Shown here: piece after piece, positions 7,382 through 14,494 of the stretch | How positions within the stretch are numbered: position 1 is the stretch's first letter | Layout of the letters: each line of letters begins with the position of its first letter | NCBI GenBank assembly: GCA_023430325.1 | Contig: JAEZAU010000182.1 | Coordinates: forward strand, 1-27,805 | DNA from: Bacteroidota bacterium | GTDB lineage: Bacteria; Bacteroidota; Bacteroidia; Flavobacteriales_F; PHOS-HE28 | Direction: 5' to 3' | DNA: 27,805 nt | The notes under the pieces: model-generated | Told to the model about the DNA's origin: nothing | Databases searched by the model: none | Seen by the model: the letters and a program-made list of their open reading frames with translations, nothing else | Made by a program: the position numbers and the translations under genes

Positions 7382-7407
7382 GATCGAAGAAAGTGAAAAA
7401 AAAAAGT

Positions 7408-7416
7408 TGATCCACA
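7408..7416 (+). promoter_or_regulatory. DnaA-box-like site upstream of dnaA
   Basis: TGATCCACA differs from the consensus box TTATCCACA at one base. It lies about 27 bases upstream of the proposed dnaA -7 element, a position suited to autoregulation. Being a single site, it does not indicate an origin. Confidence 0.35.
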
Positions 7417-7686
7417 GTCTTCGCAAAAACTTTTTTGCCTAAGGACCATTCGTGCGAGCGAACGCTGAAACCCTTGCCCCGCGCGGCTTTCAGATCGAGT
7501 TGTGTGCGGAATGCCGATCGCCGATGCCGATCCATGCGCACGATCTTCGCTGCGCAAGCGCTCCATGATGTTGGATCGTTGATCGGGCGGTGTCGCAAAG
7601 TGAGGGATCATCGGGGCGGCCCTCTAATTTATAGGTTAGTTGCCACATCGCACCCATGCCTGATCTTCTCCGTGGCGCAGCAGGAC

Positions 7687-7694
7687 TAACTTTC
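7687..7694 (+). promoter_or_regulatory. -7-like promoter element before the thioesterase
   Basis: TAACTTTC matches TAnnTTTG except at the last base and ends 5 bases before the ATG at 7700, the same spacing seen at several other genes in the window. Confidence 0.4.
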
Positions 7695-7699
7695 GCCGG

Positions 7700-8107
7700 A
7701 TGTTCAAGCATGCAACCCGGATCAGGGTACGCTACGGTGAGACCGACCAGATGGGCTACGTGTATTACGGCGACTATGCGGAGTATTTCGAAGTGGGCCG
7801 CGTGGAGGCCTTGAGATCGCTGGGTTTTCCGTACCGCCGCCTGGAGGCGGAAGGCATCATGCTGCCGGTGCGTTCGCTCACCATCAACTACCACGCGCCT
7901 GCCCGGTATGATGATCTGATCACCGTTCACACCAGCATCTCTGACAATCCCACCGCACGCATCCGTTTCCTGTACCGCATCGAAAATGAAGCCGGCGATC
8001 TGCTCACCGAAGCGGAGACCGTGCTCGTGTTCGTGGATAAGCGCACCATGCGCCCCAGGCGCGCGCCTGAAGAATTGCTTCAGATGCTGCAGCCCTATTT
8101 CAAATAA
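7700..8107 (+). CDS. Acyl-CoA thioesterase, YbgC/FadM-like hotdog fold
   Basis: This 135-residue protein is one hotdog domain of typical length. The opening RVRYGETDQMGYVYYGDYAEYF places the catalytic Asp of the YbgC/4HBT family in ETDQMG, followed by the long helix EVGRVEALRSLG. The strands PVRSLTINYHAPARYDD and VFVDKRTMRPRRAP follow in the family order. It would hydrolyse acyl-CoA thioesters in the cytoplasm; chain-length preference cannot be read from the sequence. The ATG at 7700 follows a promoter-like TAACTTTC by 5 bases. The gene is divergent from dnaA and convergent with the YigZ gene, with an inverted repeat pair in between. Confidence 0.88.
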   Translation: MFKHATRIRVRYGETDQMGYVYYGDYAEYFEVGRVEALRSLGFPYRRLEAEGIMLPVRSLTINYHAPARYDDLITVHTSISDNPTARIRFLYRIENEAGDLLTEAETVLVFVDKRTMRPRRAPEELLQMLQPYFK

Positions 8108-8114
8108 AGAGCCA

Positions 8115-8203
8115 TTGGGGCGTGCCCCTGCGGGTCGGGCTATCCGTTCCAAGTACGCACTCCCTTTGGTCGCTTGCGGGCTTTCCACTACTATCCCTCA
8201 CGC
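8115..8203 (+). repeat. Intergenic repeat copy R3 (left arm of an inverted pair)
   Basis: The copy starts TTGGGGCGTGCCCC and ends CTATCCCTCACGC, with GGGTCGGGCTATCC, CCAAGT and GGGCTTTCC inside. It starts 7 bases after the thioesterase stop codon. It is the same variant as R6, while its partner R4 belongs to the other variant. Confidence 0.8.
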
Positions 8204-8307
8204 TGCTGCGCAATGCCCTGTGATCGATGTCCCACGCTTAGTAATCAAAAGAAGCTTGCCTTTGAACACCGGTCATTGATCATTGGATATGGCCCCGGTG
8301 GTGATCT

Positions 8308-8399
8308 GCGTAAGTGGCGCAGGTGGAAAGCCCGCAAGCGAGGCTTTTGCGAGTGCGGCCTTGCAACCGGAGCCACGCCCTGGCATGATCCCGCCCAAG
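8308..8399 (-). repeat. Intergenic repeat copy R4 (right arm of an inverted pair)
   Basis: Read on the minus strand it begins CTTGGGCGGGATC, contains AGGGCGTGGCTCCGG, TTGCAAGG and CTTGCGGGCTTTCC, and ends GCGCCACTTACGC. It is inverted relative to R3 with 104 bases between, and ends 13 bases from the YigZ stop. The pair fills the space between two convergent genes. Confidence 0.8.
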
Positions 8400-8412
8400 T
8401 GATGAAGATCCA

Positions 8413-9015
8413 TCATCGATCGGCCGCGTGCACCGTGATACCGCGTGTCTGCAAGCGCGCGGCCATCTCCTGCACCTTGCTTTTCGGCACGGCTACAATG
8501 GCATTCACCATTGAGGAGAACTCGCTCTTCAGAACTTCACCTTGCAGGGCCTTGAGTTCACGTTTGAGCGTTTCGAACTGTGCGTGCGTGCAGACGATCG
8601 CGATCGTACCGCGTATTTGTCGTTCCGTGATGGGTGCCTCGTTCAATGCCAGTTGGGCGGCATCGCCATATGCCTTGATAAGTCCACTTTTACCCAGGAG
8701 CGTTCCGCCGAAATACCGGACCACCACTACGGCCGTATAGGTGAGTTGCAAGCCAAGGATGCGGTTGAGGATGGGCCGGCCTGCAGTACCGGCCGGTTCA
8801 CCTGCATCGTTCGCACGTTGATGATCACCAGCATCTCCCTGCACCCATGCATAGCAAACGTGACGTGATGAGTGATGTTCACGTGCGATCGCATCCAGCC
8901 GCTGCTTGAAGTCATCCTGATCATCGATCGGAAAGGCGATCGCAATGAATCGGCTCGCCTTTTCTCGCAGGACGGCCTGCGCAGTGCCGGACAATGTGCG
9001 GTAACGATCGCTCAT
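8413..9015 (-). CDS. YigZ / IMPACT family protein
   Basis: The 200-residue protein starts MSDRYRTLSGTAQAVLREK, the usual opening for this family. It carries its two hallmarks: the AGEPAGTAGRPIL motif and the VVVVRYFGGTLLGKSGL block. The C-terminal domain (from about residue 120) is the ferredoxin-like fold common to YigZ and IMPACT. The biochemical role of bacterial YigZ is not settled; eukaryotic IMPACT regulates translation through GCN1. The start at 9015 overlaps the EamA gene stop by ATGA, so it is the last gene of an operon with ribD. The 39 in-frame codons upstream lie within the EamA gene and are not family-like. Confidence 0.88.
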   Translation of the reverse strand: MSDRYRTLSGTAQAVLREKASRFIAIAFPIDDQDDFKQRLDAIAREHHSSRHVCYAWVQGDAGDHQRANDAGEPAGTAGRPILNRILGLQLTYTAVVVVRYFGGTLLGKSGLIKAYGDAAQLALNEAPITERQIRGTIAIVCTHAQFETLKRELKALQGEVLKSEFSSMVNAIVAVPKSKVQEMAARLQTRGITVHAADR

Positions 9016-9860
9016 GCGAGCAGGATAGATACGAGTGCTACCACGGCGAGAGCAATGCCCGCCCATTGGAGCTTGTACAGTCTTTCCTTGAAGATGATGA
9101 TGGATGCGGTGGTGCCGAAGAGGATGACACAAACATTCATGAGCGGATATACACTACTGCTGGGAAGGCCACTGTACGCAAGGGCTCTAACGATCATGAG
9201 CAATGCCGCGTAGTTGGCCACACCGAGCAGGGCACCACCGATCAACACATCTGAACGCAGCAAAGAGGTGAGACTGTTCCGCGAAGCGACCACCACCAAT
9301 GAGACCAGCGCGGCAGGAACAAAAGTGAGCGTGGGAAAGACCGCCTCATTATCCGGAGTGAGATGCATGCGCTGCATCCAGTTAATGCTGATGTCTATGA
9401 TGGCATTGCCAAGGAAGATCAACGCCGGTAGTTTCCAGGCACCACGCGCGCCCGCAGGACCTTTCACCATGGATGCGAGCGCAACACCAGCAATGGCACA
9501 CGCGATCCCGAACCAACCGGCAACACCCGGATCTTCGTTGTATAAGATCACCGCAGCGGCAACTGTCAACACAAGGCTCATGCGGCTCGCCACGGTGGTA
9601 GGTGCAACTCCCGCGCGCCGGGTGGAGAGGCCGGTGAGGTAGAAGGTGATCACGAACAGGACCCCGATGCCTATGGCTGCCGACCATAAGGGGGAAAGAT
9701 CTCCAGCCTTCCATGGAGGCGCGAAAAGAAGACCTGCGATCAGAGCCACCACATAGTTCACAGCTATGGCCGGCATCAATGGTATCTCACGCCGGTCGAA
9801 GATCTTGAAGAGCAGGAAGAGGAACGCCATCAGCGCGGCGGCGATCGCTACCAGGCCCAT
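9012..9860 (-). CDS. EamA-family (drug/metabolite superfamily) membrane transporter
   Basis: The 282-residue protein is almost entirely hydrophobic, with about nine or ten predicted membrane segments. Internal features fit the EamA architecture of two repeated halves. The second half ends with SSVYPLMNVCVILFG, then TASIIIFKERLYKLQWAGI, the conserved helix-loop-helix with Glu before the last helix. It would sit in the inner membrane and export or import a small metabolite. The substrate is unknown; position between ribD and yigZ does not prove a flavin link. The start codon lies inside the last codons of ribD (13-base overlap) and the stop overlaps the YigZ gene, so it is expressed with both. 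Confidence 0.85.
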   Translation of the reverse strand: MGLVAIAAALMAFLFLLFKIFDRREIPLMPAIAVNYVVALIAGLLFAPPWKAGDLSPLWSAAIGIGVLFVITFYLTGLSTRRAGVAPTTVASRMSLVLTVAAAVILYNEDPGVAGWFGIACAIAGVALASMVKGPAGARGAWKLPALIFLGNAIIDISINWMQRMHLTPDNEAVFPTLTFVPAALVSLVVVASRNSLTSLLRSDVLIGGALLGVANYAALLMIVRALAYSGLPSSSVYPLMNVCVILFGTTASIIIFKERLYKLQWAGIALAVVALVSILLA

Positions 9861-10924
9861 GATCCTTCCACATGCGGGTGGCTCGCCGGGTTCACGAAAA
9901 GATCCAGGCGATCGCCATCGATATCCATGGTCCTTTGTGGATCGGGAAGTACCGGCGCCGGTGTTCCCTTTCCGAAATGGACCTTTCCGGTCAAGACCCT
10001 TGCTTCATCCCACATATCGCGTTGCAGAAAGGCGTTCAGGAGCGAGGCCCCACCTTCCACAAGTACCGATCGGATGGATCGCTTGTCCAGTTCATGAAGC
10101 ATGAGCTCCAGCGGATCATCACCATCAACGATGGCCTGGTCCACATGTGGTAGTTCGCTGCGCTTCATTCTGGTGAAGAGCAGGGTGGGGGCATTCCGAT
10201 CGAAGATCCTCGAATCAATGGGAACAGTGAAATTGCGATCGATGATCACCCGCAAAGGTTGGAGTCCTGCCACATGTCTTGCGGTGAGCTGCGGATCATC
10301 ATTGATCGCCGTACGGCTGCCTACCATGATGGCCTGCTCTTCTGTACGCCAGCGATGCACCATGGTGTTGCTGGCATCATTGGTGATAGGCTGTATCGTT
10401 CCAGGGTCATGAGGATGTTGGTCCATGAAGCCATCAACGGATCGTGCCCATTTGAGGATGATGTAAGGCCTTTGATCTTCGATCGAAGTAATGAACCTGC
10501 GCTGATGCCATCTGCACGCTGCCTCTTCAAGCCCCACCACCACATCCACTCCGGCCGAACGTAGTTTTTCAATGCCCTTGCCCGCCACTTGCGGGAATGG
10601 ATCCCGCTGCCCGATAACCACCTTTCTCACTCCGCGAGCGATCAACAGATCGGCGCATGGCGGTGTCCTTCCATGATGGGAACAGGGCTCCAGATCCACA
10701 TAAAGAACAGCATCTTCCGGGAGAGGTCGATCACCGAACGCATTCAGACATTCCACTTCGGCATGTGGCCCACCATGGGCTTTGTGCCAACCTTCAGCAA
10801 GAATGCGATCACCCTGCACAAGTACGCAACCTACCATCGGGTTCGGCGCTACCGATCCAGCACCATTGCGCGCCAGTTGTAGGCAGCGCAACATCCATTT
10901 CCGATCATGCGTGGAGGGTGACAT
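9848..10924 (-). CDS. ribD: Bifunctional riboflavin biosynthesis deaminase/reductase RibD
   Basis: The 358-residue protein carries both RibD domains. The N-terminal cytidine-deaminase-like domain has NPMVGCVLV, the zinc ligand in HAE (His54-Ala-Glu56) and the PCSHHGRTPPC motif at 80-90. The C-terminal reductase domain starts near residue 160 (ILKWARSVDGFM) and includes ITNDAS, RVIIDRN and VLVEGGASLLNAFL. It deaminates the pyrimidine-diamine intermediate and then reduces its ribosyl side chain in riboflavin synthesis. I choose the ATG at 10924, ten codons inside the longest frame, because CAACTTTG (10933-10940) lies 8 bases upstream in the pattern of other genes here. Its last codons overlap the EamA gene. 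Confidence 0.93.
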   Translation of the reverse strand: MSPSTHDRKWMLRCLQLARNGAGSVAPNPMVGCVLVQGDRILAEGWHKAHGGPHAEVECLNAFGDRPLPEDAVLYVDLEPCSHHGRTPPCADLLIARGVRKVVIGQRDPFPQVAGKGIEKLRSAGVDVVVGLEEAACRWHQRRFITSIEDQRPYIILKWARSVDGFMDQHPHDPGTIQPITNDASNTMVHRWRTEEQAIMVGSRTAINDDPQLTARHVAGLQPLRVIIDRNFTVPIDSRIFDRNAPTLLFTRMKRSELPHVDQAIVDGDDPLELMLHELDKRSIRSVLVEGGASLLNAFLQRDMWDEARVLTGKVHFGKGTPAPVLPDPQRTMDIDGDRLDLFVNPASHPHVEGSWAW

Positions 10925-10932
10925 CCGGGCAG

Positions 10933-10940
10933 CAAAGTTG
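10933..10940 (-). promoter_or_regulatory. -7-like promoter element before ribD
   Basis: CAACTTTG on the minus strand matches TAnnTTTG at all fixed positions but the first, and ends 8 bases before the ribD start. It lies in the 33-base gap after the VOC gene, so ribD may have its own transcript. Confidence 0.35.
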
Positions 10941-10957
10941 CGACCCGATCGCATAGA

Positions 10958-11338
10958 TCAGCCTTCACCCTGGGCAATGAACCACAGATTCCCGAACCTG
11001 TCCTCGAATCCGCTGGTATAACCGTATTCCTTTTTTGCGGGAGCCTGAAGCTCGGTCGCCTCCAGTTGAAGGGCCCGCGCATGTGTGGCGTCCACATTGT
11101 CCACATAAAGGAACATGGCCGCCGATCGTGGGGGCCAGGAGCGGGTGGCCTCGGCGAACATGATCACCGCATCGCCGATCCGCATCTCGCCGTGCTGCAC
11201 TTTTCCATCATCCGTATCGGCGATGTATTGCTCGGTGGCGCTGAAGACCCCTTTGGCGAATTGTAGGAAGGCCCACGCGTCCCGTACGATAAGATAAGGC
11301 ATCACCGGAAGATATTGAGGAGGGATCTTCAGGCTCAT
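10958..11338 (-). CDS. VOC-superfamily protein (glyoxalase/bleomycin-resistance-like)
   Basis: The 126-residue protein shows the paired beta-alpha-beta-beta-beta layout of a single-polypeptide VOC domain. An opening VMPYLIVRDAWAFLQFAKGVF is followed by HGEMRIGDAVIMFAEA, MFLYVDNVDATHARAL and the typical closing EDRFGNLWFIAQ. This resembles the PhnB/YnfO-like group. Members bind metal and small electrophilic or aromatic molecules; the reaction here is unknown. It lies 33 bases upstream of ribD on the same strand, so co-transcription is possible. A weak TACATTTA (11363-11370, minus strand) is the best promoter candidate, 24 bases from the start. Confidence 0.8.
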   Translation of the reverse strand: MSLKIPPQYLPVMPYLIVRDAWAFLQFAKGVFSATEQYIADTDDGKVQHGEMRIGDAVIMFAEATRSWPPRSAAMFLYVDNVDATHARALQLEATELQAPAKKEYGYTSGFEDRFGNLWFIAQGEG

Positions 11339-11396
11339 GGTGGTCTGGTTGAAAGGGTCCAGTAAATGTAGATCATCATGTGCCCGAACGGCCCGT

Positions 11397-11404
11397 TACC
11401 TTCG
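11397..11404 (+). promoter_or_regulatory. -7-like promoter element before the FAD/NAD(P)H oxidoreductase
   Basis: TACCTTCG matches TAnnTTTG except for one base and ends 6 bases before the ATG at 11411. It supports that start over an in-frame ATG at 11378. Confidence 0.4.
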
Positions 11405-11410
11405 GCCACT

Positions 11411-12073
11411 ATGTTGTTCGAGGTTGAGATCGTAAAGAGCGAATATGTGACGCCCGATGTGAAGCGTTTCGTGGTAACACGCCCCAAGGGACTTCAGTTC
11501 ACTCCGGGCCAGGGGTGCATGGTGGCCATTGACCAGGATGTGTGGCGTACCATGTGGCGTCCCTTCACCTTCACATCATTGCCCGAGGCACGATCGCTCG
11601 AATTCGTCATCAAGATCTATCAGCGGCAGGGTGTGACCCAGATGATGAGCACATTGAAGAAGGGCGATCGTCTATTGCTCAAGGATGTCTTCGGTACCAT
11701 CACCTATAAAGGCCCGGGAACTTTCTTTGCCGCAGGAGCGGGCATCACGCCGTTCATCGCCATTTTCCGTGATCTGCATGCCAACGGGGAAATGAAAGGC
11801 AACATGCTGATCTATTCCAACAAGACGGTGCATGATGTGATCATGGACAAGGAGCTGGGAAAGATGCTGGGTAAGAAATACCTGAACATCTTCACCCGGC
11901 AGAACGTGGTCGGTTTCCGGGAAAGACGGATCGATCGCGATATATTGATCACCCTGGTGCAGGACTTCGATCAGTACTTCTATATATGCGGACCGGAAAG
12001 ATTCGTGCAGGATCTCAATGAGATGCTCACCGAACTGGGGGCCGGTTCGGATTCATTGATCTTCGAAAGCTGA
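11411..12073 (+). CDS. FAD-binding oxidoreductase of the ferredoxin-NADP reductase fold
   Basis: The 220-residue protein has the two-domain FNR layout without an iron-sulfur domain. The flavin domain shows the RPFTFTS motif (R-x-[FY]-[ST]) near residue 49 and a GVTQMM phosphate-binding stretch. The NAD(P) domain has GAGITPFIAIFRDL and the terminal CGPERF motif. Such proteins transfer electrons between NAD(P)H and a protein or small acceptor. The partner is not evident; close homologues in Bacteroidota are annotated simply as flavodoxin or ferredoxin reductase. The ATG at 11411 is preferred because of the promoter-like element 6 bases upstream. The stop lies 2 bases from that of the convergent endonuclease-family gene, leaving no room for a terminator between them. 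Confidence 0.85.
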   Translation: MLFEVEIVKSEYVTPDVKRFVVTRPKGLQFTPGQGCMVAIDQDVWRTMWRPFTFTSLPEARSLEFVIKIYQRQGVTQMMSTLKKGDRLLLKDVFGTITYKGPGTFFAAGAGITPFIAIFRDLHANGEMKGNMLIYSNKTVHDVIMDKELGKMLGKKYLNIFTRQNVVGFRERRIDRDILITLVQDFDQYFYICGPERFVQDLNEMLTELGAGSDSLIFES

Positions 12074-12075
12074 AC

Positions 12076-13230
12076 TTACTCCGGCATCACAGCGAGCGAA
12101 CACGTGAGTGCCCGGTGATCGCTCAATTCATCCGGCAGGGTCTGCATGTCCCAAGTGGCGATCGACGGGCTGTGCAGGATGTGATCGATCCTTAGTGGCG
12201 GCAGCTTGCCGATGTACGTTCCACCGTGGCCGCGCCCGCTGTTCACGAACGCATCTTCATGGCCTTCACGCAATCGCGCATAGCTGTAGCTCATCGGCAC
12301 ATCGTTCATGTCTCCACAGTAGATGACAGGGTAGGGGCTTTGCGCCATGTGATCGGCGATCTTCTCCACTTCACCGGCGCGCAAACGCATTGCCCGGCGG
12401 AGTCTTTTAAGTATGCGGATACCGCCGGTGCGGATGGAATCACCGGGGTTTGCATTTTTCTCGAACCTTTCCAGGAATTTGTAATCGGCATCACCGAAAT
12501 GGTATGAAGCAAGATGGGCATTGTACACACGGATGGTGTCGCCATGCACCACCAGATCGCTCCAAATGCACTGGTTGTTCGGATTGCTGGTGAAGGCGAT
12601 CGATCCGGTATCGATGATGGGAAAGGCACTGAAGGTGGCGATGCCGAAATGCTGCTGATACTTCGATCGATGAGTATAGCGATCATGCATATGCTTGAAC
12701 CGGAATTCCTTCAACAACGGATCCCTGGTGCGGAAGAACTGTTCGTCAGGACTGTAGAAGAACTCCTGAAGGCAGAGGATCTCCGGGTCTTCCCGCTTGA
12801 AGAGATCGAAGATCTTATCGCGTGTCTGTTGGTTGTGCGACCAATTGTACAGATCGAACAGCCGTACGTTGTAGGTCATCAATTTCACCCCCTTTTCTCC
12901 TGGGTCGAAGGGTGGTGCCGAACTTCCGAAGACCTGGAAATGATCTCCCGCATGGGTCCAGCCCAACAGGATCACCGCCAACGATAACAGCATACGCCGC
13001 CGGCGGAAGAACATCCAGTAGGTGATGAACCCGAAATGAAGGATCAATTGGAAGGGATACGTGAGTGCGAGCAGGCCGAGCCACCAGATACGCACGGGGC
13101 TCACATGCGGAGCAAGCAGCGTGATCAGCAGTACGATCGCAGCAAGCACATTGATCCACCACACCGGCCTGTGCCACGCCGAAGGCCGCTTGCGCAGTAC
13201 CGGAGACGCACCTTCGTTCATGCCGCTCAT
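12076..13230 (-). CDS. Membrane-anchored endonuclease/exonuclease/phosphatase family protein
   Basis: Three hydrophobic segments occupy roughly residues 22-95. They are followed by a cytosolic or periplasmic catalytic domain with the standard EEP motifs: MTYNVRLFD, LCLQEFF (metal-binding Glu), YNAHLAS, CGDMNDVP and SDHRALT near the C-terminus (Asp371, His372). At 384 residues it matches the Bacteroidota form found downstream of rhomboid genes. The substrate may be nucleic acid, phosphoinositide-like lipid or another phosphodiester; it is not known. An exact TAGGTTTG promoter element (13239-13246) lies 8 bases upstream, overlapping the rhomboid stop, so it can be transcribed alone as well as with the mutL-rhomboid genes. 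Confidence 0.87.
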   Translation of the reverse strand: MSGMNEGASPVLRKRPSAWHRPVWWINVLAAIVLLITLLAPHVSPVRIWWLGLLALTYPFQLILHFGFITYWMFFRRRRMLLSLAVILLGWTHAGDHFQVFGSSAPPFDPGEKGVKLMTYNVRLFDLYNWSHNQQTRDKIFDLFKREDPEILCLQEFFYSPDEQFFRTRDPLLKEFRFKHMHDRYTHRSKYQQHFGIATFSAFPIIDTGSIAFTSNPNNQCIWSDLVVHGDTIRVYNAHLASYHFGDADYKFLERFEKNANPGDSIRTGGIRILKRLRRAMRLRAGEVEKIADHMAQSPYPVIYCGDMNDVPMSYSYARLREGHEDAFVNSGRGHGGTYIGKLPPLRIDHILHSPSIATWDMQTLPDELSDHRALTCSLAVMPE

Positions 13231-13238
13231 GATCGATG

Positions 13239-13246
13239 CAAACCTA
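13239..13246 (-). promoter_or_regulatory. TAnnTTTG -7 element before the EEP gene
   Basis: TAGGTTTG on the minus strand exactly matches the consensus and lies 8 bases before the start codon at 13230. Its first bases overlap the stop codon of the upstream rhomboid gene. Confidence 0.5.
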
Positions 13247-14155
13247 TCCTTCGCCGCTCGCCTTGAAAAGGAAATCCTTCTCCTCCTTGCTCAAACTATC
13301 ATAGCCCGATCGTGAGATCTTGTCAAGGATGGCGTCCACACGGGCCTGCTTGTCGCGCTTCGCGCTGTTGTAACTGATGTCACTCGCCACTGTGCTGCGC
13401 ACGAACTTCTTTTCCACACGCATCTTCGGTACTCGGTCCCGCCGGAAGATCCTTCCGATCCGATCGAGGAAGTTCGCAAAACCCAGTGACCAGTCATTGC
13501 CACGCTTCAACTGCAGAGCTGCGAGAAAACCGTAGATGGCACCGCCGATATGGGCCGCGTGCGCAACGCCATCGCCACTGCCGATGCCGGCAAGATCCAG
13601 CAGCACTACAACGATCGCCACGTACATCAACTTCACCGGGCCGATCAGCAGCAGGTTCACCGTCATTGTTGGCCGGTAGGTAGCTATCCCCACAAGTATG
13701 CTCATCACCGCGGCGGAGGCGCCCATCATTCCAGGTCTGAACGTATCGCCGCTTGGAACATTCACTGTAAGTATGAAAAGCAACGCCCCGAAAATGCCGC
13801 CGAGCAGATAATTCCCGAGCAATCGTTTACCACCGAGCAGGTCCTGGAACAAGCGGCCGCTGAACCATAGCAGCACCATGTTCCAGAACACGTGGCCCAC
13901 ACCCACATGCGTGAACATGTAAGTGATGATCGTCCATGGCCGGTAGATGAAGAAACCGGGATCTGAAGAGGTGCGCAGCCACTGCACCAGATACATCTCA
14001 CGCATGTACCGCGCCTGATCGCCACTGCCGGTGATCAGCAGAAGTGCCAGGTACGTCAGAATGAATAGTACGAAGACACCAAGGTTGATCATGATCAACC
14101 GGATGAGCGTGCCTCCATGCCGCCACTGTGCCTCCAGATCCTGCTTCAGGCTCAT
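13244..14155 (-). CDS. Rhomboid family intramembrane serine protease (first of two)
   Basis: The 303-residue protein has six or so membrane segments and the rhomboid catalytic pattern: FTHVGVGHVFWNM (residues 81-93), the nucleophile Ser147 in MMGASAAV, and the catalytic His202 in AHAAHIGGAIYG. The GxSG motif reads GASA here, a common variation. A soluble tail of about 90 residues, rich in Arg and Lys, follows the last helix. Rhomboids cleave membrane proteins within or near the lipid bilayer; its substrate is unknown. A GATCTTTG promoter-like element (14168-14175, minus strand) lies 12 bases upstream, and a repeat copy separates it from the second rhomboid gene. Confidence 0.9.
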   Translation of the reverse strand: MSLKQDLEAQWRHGGTLIRLIMINLGVFVLFILTYLALLLITGSGDQARYMREMYLVQWLRTSSDPGFFIYRPWTIITYMFTHVGVGHVFWNMVLLWFSGRLFQDLLGGKRLLGNYLLGGIFGALLFILTVNVPSGDTFRPGMMGASAAVMSILVGIATYRPTMTVNLLLIGPVKLMYVAIVVVLLDLAGIGSGDGVAHAAHIGGAIYGFLAALQLKRGNDWSLGFANFLDRIGRIFRRDRVPKMRVEKKFVRSTVASDISYNSAKRDKQARVDAILDKISRSGYDSLSKEEKDFLFKASGEG

Positions 14156-14269
14156 CTTATCTGTTCACAAAGATCGCACAACGGCTCCGTTCCTGTCGAT
14201 CCGATCGCACCAGCGGTCCCATCTGCATCAGCAACGCATCATTACCAGCCTTCAATATATGTTCCTTTT

Positions 14270-14448
14270 TTGGGGCGGGATCCTGTCAGGTCGCGGCTGC
14301 GGCTCCAAGTCCTCGCCCAACTGATCTATACCGATCCACTCCCCTCTCCAAGATCTTCCCTCACCATCCGGAGATGGAGTAAGAGGGTGAGGCTCGGAGA
14401 GGGGCCGTGGGTGAGGGGCTCCGGGCTTTCCACCTGCGCCACTTACGC
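14270..14448 (+). repeat. Intergenic repeat copy R5, interrupted by a hairpin element
   Basis: The outer parts match the repeat family: TTGGGGCGGGATCCTGTCAGG, GCGGCTGCGG, CCAAGTCCTC on the left and GGGCTTTCCACC...CACTTACGC on the right. About 90 bases of different sequence sit in the variable middle, including a long hairpin at 14341-14404. The copy lies between the two rhomboid genes, about 45 bases from the stop of the second and 115 bases from the start of the first. Confidence 0.75.
14341..14404. repeat. Long hairpin nested within repeat R5
   Basis: The arms CCCCTCTCC (14341-14349) and GGAGAGGGG (14396-14404) pair perfectly. So do CCTCACC (14359-14365) and GGTGAGG (14386-14392), and an inner CCATC/GATGG closes a CGGA loop. 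A further GTGGGTGAGGGG follows on the right. The layout is that of a small palindromic repeat that has landed inside another repeat. Confidence 0.7.
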
Positions 14449-14494
14449 GCATAGCGTTCTTTCCGAACGATCCATCGATCGACAGAATGATCGG

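Larger units (their letters stand above)
7288..7699. other. Divergent intergenic region between dnaA and the thioesterase gene
   Basis: About 410 bases hold the dnaA leader, its probable promoter and the thioesterase promoter. Inside are a perfect ribosome-binding-like AAGGAGGG on the minus strand (7358-7365), a palindrome GCAAAAAC/TTTTTTGC (7423-7438) and an A-tract (7395-7405). A 12-codon ORF (7284-7322, minus) has a stop that overlaps the dnaA start as ATGA. I found no RNA gene and no cluster of DnaA boxes. Longer open frames here have no protein-like character. Confidence 0.6.

Noticed and set aside
6640..7410. 256-codon open frame antisense to dnaA
   Set aside because: It lies opposite an unmistakable dnaA and has no recognisable protein features; the open frame follows from the codon use of the opposite strand.
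7288..7699. Replication origin next to dnaA
   Set aside because: Only one imperfect DnaA box was found, and there is no AT-rich unwinding region with repeated 13-mers.
14270..14448. Insertion sequence
   Set aside because: There is no transposase frame, and the length is under 200 bases; it is a repeat with a nested hairpin.
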